Origin: an uncultured Lachnospiraceae bacterium
Lineage (GTDB): Bacteria > Bacillota > Clostridia > Lachnospirales > Lachnospiraceae
Assembly: GCA_902795625.1 (NCBI GenBank)
Contig: CADBLW010000032.1
Coordinates: 1 to 5,053, forward strand
Reading direction: 5' to 3'
Length of the DNA: 5,053 bases
Position 1 is the stretch's first letter. The number at the start of each line of letters is the position of its first letter. The notes under the pieces are model-generated. The model saw only the letters and a list, made by a program, of their open reading frames with translations. It did no database searches and was not told where the DNA came from. Shown here piece after piece: positions 1-5,053 of this stretch. The position numbers were made by a program, and so were the translations under genes.

Positions 1-974
1 AACACTTCCACGTTCCATGTTCCGTTCACATAGAAGGCGTACTCATTGTCCAGGAATTTCTGCTTTACGGTATCGTTGTTCATGTCGTACATGTTATACG
101 CGAAATACCCTTTTTGCCCCATATTCCGGAAGAGATCAACCGCGTCGGCGATGGTGTTGTTGTTCCACGTCGCGCCGTTGTAATAAATGTCATAGAGCAT
201 ATCCCTGCCGCCTGTGCGGAGCATGATGTACTCCAGATACTCGGTCATACACCACTGCTCACGACCGCTGCATCCGCATGGAGTGATCCCCGCCGCCGCG
301 AGCTCATCACAGCACTTGAGGAACTCATCCCAGGTTGCCGGAACCTCAGTGTAACCGACCTTCGAGAGCACCTCCATGTTGGCAAACATAAGGATACTGC
401 TCGTCTCGCACGGTGCCGCGTATAATTTTCCGTTCACGGAAAATGACTGCTTCATACTGTCGGGAAGCTTGTTCCCGTACACCAGCGCCGCGTCATCCAT
501 GTTGCACAGCAGACCGTCCTTTACCATCTCCATGAATCTGCTGTTCGGATTCAGCAGGAAAATGTCCGGCAGCGCGCCGAAATCAACCGCCGCGCTCAGC
601 TTGGTCTCATACGTGTAATGGTCCATACCTTCCAGCTGGACAAGAATTTCCGGGTGCAGCTCGCGCATCTCATTGACGGCTTTGTCAAACACCTGCCAGT
701 CGAAGTCCCGCTCTGCGGAATCCACCCAGATCGTCAGTTTTACCGGCTCCGGCGTCGGCGTCGGCGTAGCTTCGGGAACCCCCTCCGTAGGCGTCGGATC
801 CTTCTCTCCCTCGGTCGGTGCCGGATCCTTCTGCTTCTCCGTCGGAGTTGCCTTTCCCGTCTCCCGGCTCTGTCGTTCATCCACATCAGAACCCGAGCAG
901 GCAGAGGCGCAGATCATCATCACGAGCACCAGCAGCACCGCGATGAGCCGCATCGTCTTTTGGTTTGTCTTCAT
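1..974 (-). CDS. ABC transporter extracellular solute-binding lipoprotein, family 1 (sugar-type), N-terminal 324 residues, 3' end outside window
   Basis: The frame is open from the ATG at 974-972 to the left edge (324 codons read, no stop). Residues 1-26 form a lipoprotein signal: basic start (K2, K6, R9), hydrophobic core at 10-22, and a lipobox-like A-S-A-C with C26 as the predicted lipid-modified cysteine. Residues 40-77 are a low-complexity Thr/Pro/Glu linker ending TPTPTPEP. The binding domain begins near residue 78 (KLTIWVDS) and shows family 1 features: DFGALPDIF at 131-139, a VNGKLYAAP segment at 180-188 and PATWDEF at 212-218, followed by AAGITP. Family members capture a ligand, usually a sugar or oligosaccharide, outside the membrane for a CUT1-type ABC importer. 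Typical length is 400-450 residues, so roughly 100 are missing; the permease genes may lie beyond the left edge. The start is chosen because the signal peptide fits and GGGGG lies 5 nt upstream, a weak ribosome site. Seven cysteines in the mature domain are unusual. Ligand unknown. Confidence 0.9.
   Translation of the reverse strand, partial: MKTNQKTMRLIAVLLVLVMMICASACSGSDVDERQSRETGKATPTEKQKDPAPTEGEKDPTPTEGVPEATPTPTPEPVKLTIWVDSAERDFDWQVFDKAVNEMRELHPEILVQLEGMDHYTYETKLSAAVDFGALPDIFLLNPNSRFMEMVKDGLLCNMDDAALVYGNKLPDSMKQSFSVNGKLYAAPCETSSILMFANMEVLSKVGYTEVPATWDEFLKCCDELAAAGITPCGCSGREQWCMTEYLEYIMLRTGGRDMLYDIYYNGATWNNNTIADAVDLFRNMGQKGYFAYNMYDMNNDTVKQKFLDNEYAFYVNGTWNVEV
774..857 (-). repeat. Nonapeptide repeat in the lipoprotein linker (27-bp period)
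   Basis: The linker of the binding protein contains two adjacent 9-residue units, KDPAPTEGE (residues 49-57) and KDPTPTEGV (58-66), preceded by a degenerate third copy, GKATPTEKQ (40-48). At the DNA level the GGATCC core recurs at 796-801 and 823-828, exactly 27 bp apart. A TPTPTP stretch follows. Such linkers hold a binding domain away from the membrane anchor. The repeat looks like slippage or duplication within the linker, and its copy number could vary between strains. Confidence 0.75.
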
Positions 975-995
975 TTGTTCCCCCCATAATCTCCA

Positions 996-1021
996 TTGTC
1001 CGTGTTCTTGAAACCGGACAA
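996..1021 (-). promoter_or_regulatory. Inverted repeat / leader hairpin just upstream of the lipoprotein start
   Basis: TTGTCCG (996-1002) is matched by CGGACAA (1015-1021). With one bulged base, the inner GTT (1004-1006) pairs with AAC (1012-1014), giving a 10-bp stem around a 5-nt loop. It ends 21 bp before the ATG at 974. It could be a repressor operator or an mRNA leader hairpin. On the minus strand TTGTCC and GACAAT inside it resemble -35 and -10 boxes, but only 15 nt apart, which is short, so a promoter here is not asserted. The pairing is seen; the role is inferred. Confidence 0.5.
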
Positions 1022-1031
1022 CCCCTTCTCC

Positions 1032-1067
1032 GGGTGCATGCACCCTTACCTCGCCTGCTGAGCAGGC
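1032..1067 (-). other. Two adjacent palindromes in the permease/lipoprotein gap
   Basis: GGGTGCATGCACCC (1032-1045) is a perfect 14-bp palindrome. GCCTGCT-G-AGCAGGC (1053-1067) has 7-bp arms around one central base. On the minus strand both lie downstream of the permease stop codon (1130-1132) and upstream of the lipoprotein gene. Neither is followed by a T-run, so neither is a textbook intrinsic terminator. GCAGG and GGGTGC also recur at 1085-1093 on the minus strand, so alternative pairings are possible. They could form a factor-assisted terminator, a protein-binding site or a structured leader. Confidence 0.4.
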
Positions 1068-1129
1068 TGTTACCCCGTTCTTTCGCACCCTGCATTAAAG
1101 ACGCGTATTTCGCGCCCTCGTGTCCCGCG

Positions 1130-1969
1130 TTAACCCCTTCCGGTCACGCGCCCTGCCACGGCAAACACGATAAATAGAACGATGTCCAGCACCACGATGG
1201 TGGAGCCGACCGGCGTTCCCGCCAGGATTGATATGAGCACACCGAACACCGATGTGATCACCGCCATAGTCGCGGCACAGACCGTCACGCCGCGAAAACT
1301 CTTGAACATGCGCATCGCCGAGAGCGCCGGGAAAATGATCAGCGCAGACGCGAGAAGCGATCCCACCAGATTCATCGCAAGCACGATGATCACGGCAGTG
1401 ACCGACGCGATCAGCAGATTGTACGCCGAGGCGCGAAGGCCCGCGGCGCGTGCAAATGTCTCGTCAAATGTCACCGCAAAGATCCGGTAATAGTACAGCA
1501 CAAACACAACGATCACCACGACGGACATCGCGAGGCAAAGCCACACATCCTCCGCTTTCAGCGTCAGAAGCGATGTCGAACCAAACAGCGTGCTGCACAC
1601 GTCACCGGAGACATTGGTCGACGTCTTGAACACATTCATCATCAGGTAGCCGACAGCGAGCGCTCCGACAGAGATCATCGCGATTGCGGCGTCCCCGTGA
1701 ATTTTCTTATTCTGCCCGGTCCACAGCAGCAGGATCGCCGCCACGATGGTGACCGGGAACACAAACCACAGATTGTTCGTCAGCTTCATCACCGAGGCGA
1801 TCGCCATCGCGCCGAAAGCCACATGCGAAAGACCGTCGCCGATGAACGAGAACCGTTTGAGCACGAGAATAACCCCGAGCAGCGCAGAGCTCAGGGCAAT
1901 CATAATAGCTACAAATAATGCATATCTCACAAAAGGAAATGAAAAATAATATGCTAAAGTCTCAAACAT
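1130..1969 (-). CDS. Metal ABC transporter permease, ABC-3 family (ZnuB/TroC-type)
   Basis: A 279-residue integral membrane protein predicted to form the transmembrane channel of an importer for zinc, manganese or iron. Length fits the ABC-3 family (about 270-290). Hydrophobic segments are visible at about 15-37, 66-84, 94-114, 142-161, 183-214, 228-250 and 256-273. Family hallmarks are IGDGLSHVAFGA (43-54), the cytoplasmic FDETFARAAGLRA segment (168-180) that should contact the ATPase, NLVGSLLASALIIFP (200-214), and GTPVGSTIVVLD near the end. The frame extends upstream to an ATG at 2113, but the 48 extra codons are basic, unlike the family, and overlap stem-loops. The ATG at 1969 is preferred: it has CGAGGA (1974-1979) 4 nt upstream and begins MFETLAYYF, as expected for ZnuB-like permeases. 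No ATPase or metal-binding lipoprotein gene is adjacent, which is unusual because these normally form one operon. The metal cannot be assigned from sequence. Confidence 0.92.
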   Translation of the reverse strand: MFETLAYYFSFPFVRYALFVAIMIALSSALLGVILVLKRFSFIGDGLSHVAFGAMAIASVMKLTNNLWFVFPVTIVAAILLLWTGQNKKIHGDAAIAMISVGALAVGYLMMNVFKTSTNVSGDVCSTLFGSTSLLTLKAEDVWLCLAMSVVVIVVFVLYYYRIFAVTFDETFARAAGLRASAYNLLIASVTAVIIVLAMNLVGSLLASALIIFPALSAMRMFKSFRGVTVCAATMAVITSVFGVLISILAGTPVGSTIVVLDIVLFIVFAVAGRVTGRG

Positions 1970-1973
1970 GGAG

Positions 1974-1979
1974 TCCTCG
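1974..1979 (-). promoter_or_regulatory. Ribosome binding site deciding the permease start
   Basis: The minus strand reads CGAGGA 4 nt before the ATG at 1969. This GAGGA core supports the internal methionine as the start, instead of the upstream in-frame ATG codons at 2113 and 2095. Confidence 0.6.
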
Positions 1980-1987
1980 GTAAAAAC

Positions 1988-2017
1988 ACGCCGCAGCCGT
2001 ATCGGCGGCCACGGCGT
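1988..2017 (-). promoter_or_regulatory. GC-rich hairpin in the leader of the metal permease
   Basis: ACGCCG (1988-1993) pairs with CGGCGT (2012-2017), and inside it GCCG (1996-1999) pairs with CGGC (2003-2006) around TAT. The structure ends 8 nt before the ribosome binding site. It could affect translation or transcript stability. The arms are seen; the function is inferred. Confidence 0.35.
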
Positions 2018-2023
2018 AATTAC
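2016..2023. promoter_or_regulatory. GTAATTAC palindrome upstream of the permease (weak operator candidate)
   Basis: An 8-bp perfect palindrome lies 47 bp upstream of the permease start. CGTAAT resembles one half of the known Bacillota Zur operator (CGTAATnATTACG), but the central base is absent and the other half continues as TACTTT, not ATTACG. It overlaps the leader hairpin by two bases. Metal repression is plausible for a permease of this family, but this site alone is weak evidence. Confidence 0.15.
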
Positions 2024-2045
2024 TTTCTTCACGAACCTTACATTC

Positions 2046-2091
2046 GCAAAAAAACGACTTTGAACAATTGACAAGGCGGTCGTTTTTTTGC
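2046..2091 (-). terminator. Probable (bidirectional-looking) intrinsic terminator between asnS and the permease
   Basis: GCAAAAAAACGAC (2046-2058) is perfectly complementary to GTCGTTTTTTTGC (2079-2091), giving a 13-bp stem with a 20-nt loop. Seven A on one side and seven T on the other give the look of a two-way rho-independent terminator. On the minus strand it lies 122 nt past the asnS stop codon. The GC part of the stem is only 4 bp next to the T-run, so its strength is uncertain. If it works, the permease must be transcribed from its own promoter within about 75 bp. Confidence 0.5.
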
Positions 2092-2100
2092 TCATGTGGC

Positions 2101-2126
2101 GGGGCGGTAACATGCGTTCCCGCCCC
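2101..2126 (-). other. Strong GC hairpin between asnS and the permease
   Basis: GGGGCGG (2101-2107) pairs with CCGCCCC (2120-2126); after one mismatch AAC (2109-2111) pairs with GTT (2116-2118) around a 4-nt ATGC loop. This is 10 base pairs in 26 nt, a very stable stem. It has no T-run directly after it on the minus strand. It may protect the asnS mRNA 3' end or act with the neighbouring stems in termination. Confidence 0.45.
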
Positions 2127-2187
2127 TTGTGAGCGTCCCAAAAGAGTGTGAAAGCAAGCTTTCCAATCTTCCGGGATGCTCACAAGG
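2125..2187 (-). other. Long inverted repeat 25 nt after the asnS stop codon
   Basis: CCTTGTGAGCGTCCC (2125-2139) and GGGATGCTCACAAGG (2173-2187) form a 15-position stem with a single imperfect pair (2135/2177, G-U on the plus-strand RNA, A-C on the minus-strand RNA). The 33-nt interior contains a second small hairpin, GAAAG (2150-2154) with CTTTC (2159-2163). The outer stem begins 25 nt after the asnS stop. No T-run follows, so it is not a classic terminator alone. It might be a 3' stabilising hairpin, part of a compound terminator, or a small repeat element. The two bases at 2125-2126 are shared with the next hairpin, so the two stems compete at the base. Confidence 0.5.
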
Positions 2188-2212
2188 TTCGTTCTTGTTA
2201 TCCTTATCCGGT

Positions 2213-3604
2213 TTACAGGTCACAGTTATTAACCGTTCTCGGGAACGGAATGACATCGCGGATGTTGCTCATACCCGTGAGGTACATGATGCAGCGCTCG
2301 AAGCCGAGGCCGAAGCCCGCGCGGCGGGCGGAGCCGTACTTGCGGAGGTCGAGGTAGAAACCGTAGTCCTCCTTCTTCATGCCGAGCTCCTCGATGCGCT
2401 TAACAAGCTTGTCGTAGTCGTCCTCACGCTGGGAACCGCCGATGATCTCGCCGATGCCGGGTACGAGGCAGTCAGCCGCAGCCACGGTCTTTCCGTCCGG
2501 GTTCAGTTTCATGTAGAACGCCTTGATCTCCTTCGGATAGTCCGTCACGAAGACCGGCTTCTTGAAGATCTGCTCGGTCAGGTAGCGCTCATGCTCGGTC
2601 TGCAGATCGCAGCCCCAGTAAACCTTGTATTCGAATTTGTCGTTGTTCTCCTCGAGAAGCTTGATGGCGTCAGTGTACGTCACGCGGCCGAAATCGGAGC
2701 TCGCGACGTGCTGCAGGCGCTCGATCAGTCCCTTGTCAACAAAGCTGTTGAAGAAGTTCATCTCCTCAGGAGCATTTTCCAAAACATAGTTGATGATGTA
2801 CTTGAGCATCGCCTCGGCAAGGTCGCAGTCATCCTTCAGGTCGGCAAATGCAATCTCCGGCTCGATCATCCAGAACTCCGCCGCGTGGCGCGTGGTGTTG
2901 GAATTTTCCGCGCGGAAGGTCGGTCCGAAGGTGTAGATGTTGCGGAACGCCATCGCGAAGGTCTCGCCGTTTAACTGGCCGCTGACGGTCAGGTTCGTGG
3001 GCTTGTTGAAGAAGTCCTTGGTGTAGTCAACCTTGCCGTCCTCCGTCATCGGAACCTGGTCAAGGGGAAGCGTGGTCACCTGGAACATCTCGCCGGCACC
3101 CTCACAGTCACTGCCGGTGATGAGCGGGGTGTGAACGTACACGAAGCCTCTCTCCTGGAAGAACTTGTGGATCGCGTATGCCGCGAGGGAACGCACGCGG
3201 AACACTGCCTGGAACGTGTTGGTTCTCGGGCGGAGATGCGTCATGGTGCGCAGATATTCGAGCGTGTGGCGCTTCTTCTGCATCGGATAGCTCGGGTCGG
3301 ACGCGCCCTCAAGCGCAACCTCCGTCGCCTGGATCTCGAAGGGCTGCTTTGCGTCGGGAGTCGCCACGAGCGTACCGGACACGATGACCGCGGTGCCCGC
3401 GCCGAAATGGGTGATCTCCTCAAAGTTCGCGAGAGCGTCGGTGTACACAACCTGAAGCGTCTCAAAATAGGTGCCGTCATTGATCACCAGGAATCCGAAA
3501 TTCTTCGAGTCGCGATTGCTGCGCACCCATCCTCCGACGGACACGCTCTTGCCGAAATAGTCTTCGCGCTGTCTGTACAGCTGCTTCACAGTGATCAAAT
3601 CCAT
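2213..3604 (-). CDS. asnS: Asparaginyl-tRNA synthetase (EC 6.1.1.22)
   Basis: A complete 463-residue class IIb aminoacyl-tRNA synthetase that activates asparagine with ATP and charges tRNA-Asn in the cytoplasm. Length is normal for bacterial AsnRS (about 430-470). Residues 15-100 are the OB-fold anticodon-binding domain (VSVGGWVRSNRDSKNFGF at 21-38). The catalytic core follows: motif 1 ends near FVYVHTPLIT (154-163), motif 2 is TFGPTFRAENSNTTRHAAEF (225-244) with the conserved FRAE, and motif 3 is GFGLGFERCIMYLTG (430-444). EFWMIEPE after motif 2 and SNIRDVIPFPRT near the end point to AsnRS over AspRS, and AspRS would also be longer with an inserted domain. The ATG at 3604 has AGAGGA 7 nt upstream and begins the expected fold. 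A candidate promoter lies in the 81-bp gap upstream. That gap is too short for a full T-box leader, so tRNA-dependent attenuation is not indicated. Nothing is missing or broken. Confidence 0.98.
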   Translation of the reverse strand: MDLITVKQLYRQREDYFGKSVSVGGWVRSNRDSKNFGFLVINDGTYFETLQVVYTDALANFEEITHFGAGTAVIVSGTLVATPDAKQPFEIQATEVALEGASDPSYPMQKKRHTLEYLRTMTHLRPRTNTFQAVFRVRSLAAYAIHKFFQERGFVYVHTPLITGSDCEGAGEMFQVTTLPLDQVPMTEDGKVDYTKDFFNKPTNLTVSGQLNGETFAMAFRNIYTFGPTFRAENSNTTRHAAEFWMIEPEIAFADLKDDCDLAEAMLKYIINYVLENAPEEMNFFNSFVDKGLIERLQHVASSDFGRVTYTDAIKLLEENNDKFEYKVYWGCDLQTEHERYLTEQIFKKPVFVTDYPKEIKAFYMKLNPDGKTVAAADCLVPGIGEIIGGSQREDDYDKLVKRIEELGMKKEDYGFYLDLRKYGSARRAGFGLGFERCIMYLTGMSNIRDVIPFPRTVNNCDL

Positions 3605-3611
3605 GGTCTTG

Positions 3612-3635
3612 TCCTCTTCGTGCGGTCGCCCGCAC
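3612..3635 (-). promoter_or_regulatory. asnS ribosome binding site with an adjoining hairpin
   Basis: AGAGGA (3612-3617, minus strand) is 7 nt before the asnS ATG, a strong site. Two bases upstream, GTGCGG (3620-3625) pairs with CCGCAC (3630-3635) around a 4-nt loop, a perfect 6-bp GC-rich stem. It leaves the ribosome site free, so it may stabilise the 5' end or keep the site exposed. A regulatory role is inference. Confidence 0.5.
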
Positions 3636-3661
3636 CTCTTTCTTTTCGATATATACGCATA

Positions 3662-3689
3662 AGGCTACACTTTTTTCGGAAAATGTCAA
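3662..3689 (-). promoter_or_regulatory. Candidate asnS promoter; -35 box overlaps the upstream stop codon
   Basis: The minus strand carries a perfect TTGACA (3684-3689) and, 16 nt on, TAGCCT (3662-3667), which matches TATAAT at only three of six positions. The TGA inside TTGACA is the stop codon of the GGDEF-EAL gene. Transcription would start about 50 nt before the asnS ATG. A second AT-rich block, TATATA around 3650-3655, is an alternative -10 but lacks a good -35. The -35 is clear; the -10 is weak. Confidence 0.4.
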
Positions 3690-5053
3690 GCCTTCTTTGC
3701 CAGATATTTCTTCTCAAACTCGGCGATGGGCATCGGGCGTTCGAAGAGATAGCCCTGAGCCGTCGTGAAACCGCAGCTGTGCAGGAACTCTGCCTGCTCT
3801 TCGGTCTCCACGCCCTCGAACACCGCTTCCTTGTGAACCGAGGCGATCATGTCACACATGCAGCGGACATATTCCTGCTCGGTCTTGGACGTACCGATGT
3901 TCTTTAAGAAGTTGCGGCTGATCTTCACGTGGTCCACCGGAGCCGTGATCAACATGGACAGCGACTCGTTGCCGGAGCCGAAGTCATCGAGCGTGATCGT
4001 GAAGCCTCTGCGCTGCAGATCCTTGATACTGCTGCTCGCGCTGGACTGGTCTGCGGCAAGCATCGCCTCATTGACCTCGAGCTCGAGGAATTTGCCCTCG
4101 ACGCCGTACTGCTCGGCAAGGCGGCTGATGCGCTCGTCAAATTTCGCGAAACCGGCGTTGTGCTTGGAGAAGTTCACCGAGATCGGGATCATCGGAATGC
4201 CCTTCTTCTTCCAGTTGCGGAGCGTCTGAAGAACGTTCGTGTAGATGCAGAAGTCGAGATCCGCGATGTGGCCGGTCTTCTCGAGGATCGGGACGAAATC
4301 GGCCGGGGAACGGTACGTTCCGTCGTCGTTGACCCAACGCGCGAGAGCCTCGGCGCCGATGACCTTGCGGCCTTCGAGGGAGAACTTCGGAAGCAGGAAC
4401 ACCTCGATCTTGTTGTCACGGATGGCGGTCTGGATCTCACCGGCGATGGTCTGCTCATAGGAGCGCTTCGCGCGGAGCTCGTCGGTGCAGATGCAGTACA
4501 GACTGTTCTGCTCCGCCTTCGCCTGCTTTCTCGCGAGGTTCGCGTTGTCCATCGCAAGTGCGATATCATGCTCGCCGCGGCGCAGGAAATACACGCCGTT
4601 GGTCAGCTGGATGTCGATGCCCGGGTACACCTTCGACTGGTGCTCCACAAACACCTTCGACCAGCTGCGGAGCTTCGCGATGACCTGATCCTCCGTCTGC
4701 CCGTTCACATAGATCAGGAAATAGTCAGAGTGAATACGGCAGGCAAAGCATCTCTTGCCCTTGCGGAGGAACATCGAACCGAAGTCCTTCAGGATGCGGT
4801 CGCCCGCAGGATATCCGAATTTTTCGTTGATGTACGAAAAATCATTGATGTCACAGTAAATGATCGCGTGCACGGGATCCATCTCCGGATCGGCGAGCAC
4901 CTCCTGGACACGGCCGCGGAACGCGGTGCGGTTGTACAGGTTCGTGAGGCGGTCCGTCGAATTCAGGCGGTTGATGATCATTCGGTCGTTGCTGCGCTCC
5001 TTCTGGCGGCGGCGCTCCTCGTCGATGACCGTCAGACGGCCGTAGATATAGAT
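3686..5053 (-). CDS. GGDEF-EAL domain protein with degenerate GGDEF (cyclic di-GMP signalling), N-terminus outside window
   Basis: Partial: the frame is open to the right edge (455 residues plus stop). Numbering here starts at the edge. Residues 1-35 are charged and probably helical (DEERRRQKERSNDR), like the linker that joins a sensor or membrane region to GGDEF. The ATG at 4981 lies inside this linker, directly before the LTNLYNR GGDEF opening (36-42), so it is not the real start. The GGDEF fold spans 36-190, but the signature is HSDYF (108-112), FK is FS and GH is GY, so cyclase activity is unlikely. The EAL domain (about 215-450) keeps EALARW (235-240), N294 (ISVNFS), LEVNE (325-329), DDFGSG (356-361), K377, EGVET (413-417) and QGY (433-435). 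The usual Gln before Pro is Leu (LLPKF, 220-224) and KID is KIS. It may be an active phosphodiesterase that cleaves c-di-GMP to pGpG, or a c-di-GMP sensor. Activity is undecided; membership in the family is clear. Confidence 0.93.
   Translation of the reverse strand: MYIYGRLTVIDEERRRQKERSNDRMIINRLNSTDRLTNLYNRTAFRGRVQEVLADPEMDPVHAIIYCDINDFSYINEKFGYPAGDRILKDFGSMFLRKGKRCFACRIHSDYFLIYVNGQTEDQVIAKLRSWSKVFVEHQSKVYPGIDIQLTNGVYFLRRGEHDIALAMDNANLARKQAKAEQNSLYCICTDELRAKRSYEQTIAGEIQTAIRDNKIEVFLLPKFSLEGRKVIGAEALARWVNDDGTYRSPADFVPILEKTGHIADLDFCIYTNVLQTLRNWKKKGIPMIPISVNFSKHNAGFAKFDERISRLAEQYGVEGKFLELEVNEAMLAADQSSASSSIKDLQRRGFTITLDDFGSGNESLSMLITAPVDHVKISRNFLKNIGTSKTEQEYVRCMCDMIASVHKEAVFEGVETEEQAEFLHSCGFTTAQGYLFERPMPIAEFEKKYLAKKA

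Noticed and set aside
673..1011. A 112-codon plus-strand frame with Val/Gly/Ser repeats (GVGVGV)
   Set aside because: The repeat is the complement of the Thr/Pro/Glu linker of the lipoprotein, which has a signal peptide, lipobox and family 1 motifs on the minus strand.
975..1129. c-di-GMP (GEMM) riboswitch, considered because a c-di-GMP family gene is nearby
   Set aside because: The conserved GEMM blocks are not recognisable on either strand of this gap.
1..1969. The lipoprotein and the metal permease as parts of one transporter
   Set aside because: The lipoprotein is a family 1 sugar-type binding protein, while ABC-3 permeases work with cluster 9 metal-binding proteins. The 155-bp structured gap also argues against one operon.
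1970..2113. N-terminal extension of the metal permease to the ATG at 2113 (or 2095)
   Set aside because: The 48 added residues are basic, unlike ABC-3 permeases, and overlap two stem-loops. A ribosome site sits in front of the ATG at 1969.
1962..2183. A 73-codon minus-strand frame in the asnS/permease gap
   Set aside because: It runs through the inverted repeats, overlaps the permease start, and has no recognisable features or convincing ribosome site.
2129..2974. A 281-codon plus-strand open frame antisense to asnS
   Set aside because: It lies almost wholly over asnS, which has all class II synthetase motifs. The translation is Val/Leu/Glu/Arg-rich with no recognisable domain, as expected of an antisense shadow in GC-rich DNA.
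3605..3685. T-box leader controlling asnS
   Set aside because: The gap is only 81 bp. No T-box sequence, specifier stem or antiterminator can be seen.
3131..3907. A 258-codon plus-strand open frame
   Set aside because: It crosses from asnS into the GGDEF-EAL gene through the 81-bp gap on the opposite strand, and shows no family features.

Overview
The window carries four protein genes, all on the minus strand, so transcription runs from the right edge to the left edge. In transcription order they are: the C-terminal part of a GGDEF-EAL (cyclic di-GMP family) protein (5053 to 3686, open at the right edge); a complete asparaginyl-tRNA synthetase, asnS (3604 to 2213); a complete ABC-3 family (ZnuB/TroC-type) metal transporter permease (1969 to 1130); and the N-terminal part of a family 1 (sugar-type) extracellular solute-binding lipoprotein (974 to the left edge). 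The two edge genes are cut by the window, not visibly broken.

The organism is probably a fairly GC-rich member of the Clostridia (Bacillota), perhaps a Lachnospiraceae-like gut or rumen anaerobe. This is inference from three things: a lipoprotein-anchored binding protein with a Thr/Pro/Glu-rich linker, purine-rich AGAGGA/GAGGA ribosome binding sites, and the style of the AsnRS and GGDEF-EAL sequences. No marker gene settles it.

The genes do not look like one pathway. asnS is housekeeping; the GGDEF-EAL protein is a signalling protein whose GGDEF half has lost its signature; the metal permease has no visible ATPase or metal-binding partner; and the binding protein belongs to a different transporter class from the permease. 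The gaps are 81 bp (3605-3685), 243 bp (1970-2212) and 155 bp (975-1129), so each gene may have its own promoter. The first gap holds a likely asnS promoter whose perfect TTGACA -35 box contains the stop codon of the GGDEF-EAL gene. The two larger gaps are full of inverted repeats: four stem-loops between asnS and the permease, including a 13-bp stem with A7/T7 runs that is the best terminator candidate, and three between the permease and the binding protein, including a hairpin just upstream of the binding-protein start.

I see no tRNA or rRNA gene, insertion sequence, CRISPR array, phage gene or defence system, and no strong evidence for a previously undescribed multi-gene system. The points most worth a second look are the structured intergenic regions, the degenerate GGDEF domain, and the orphan metal permease.
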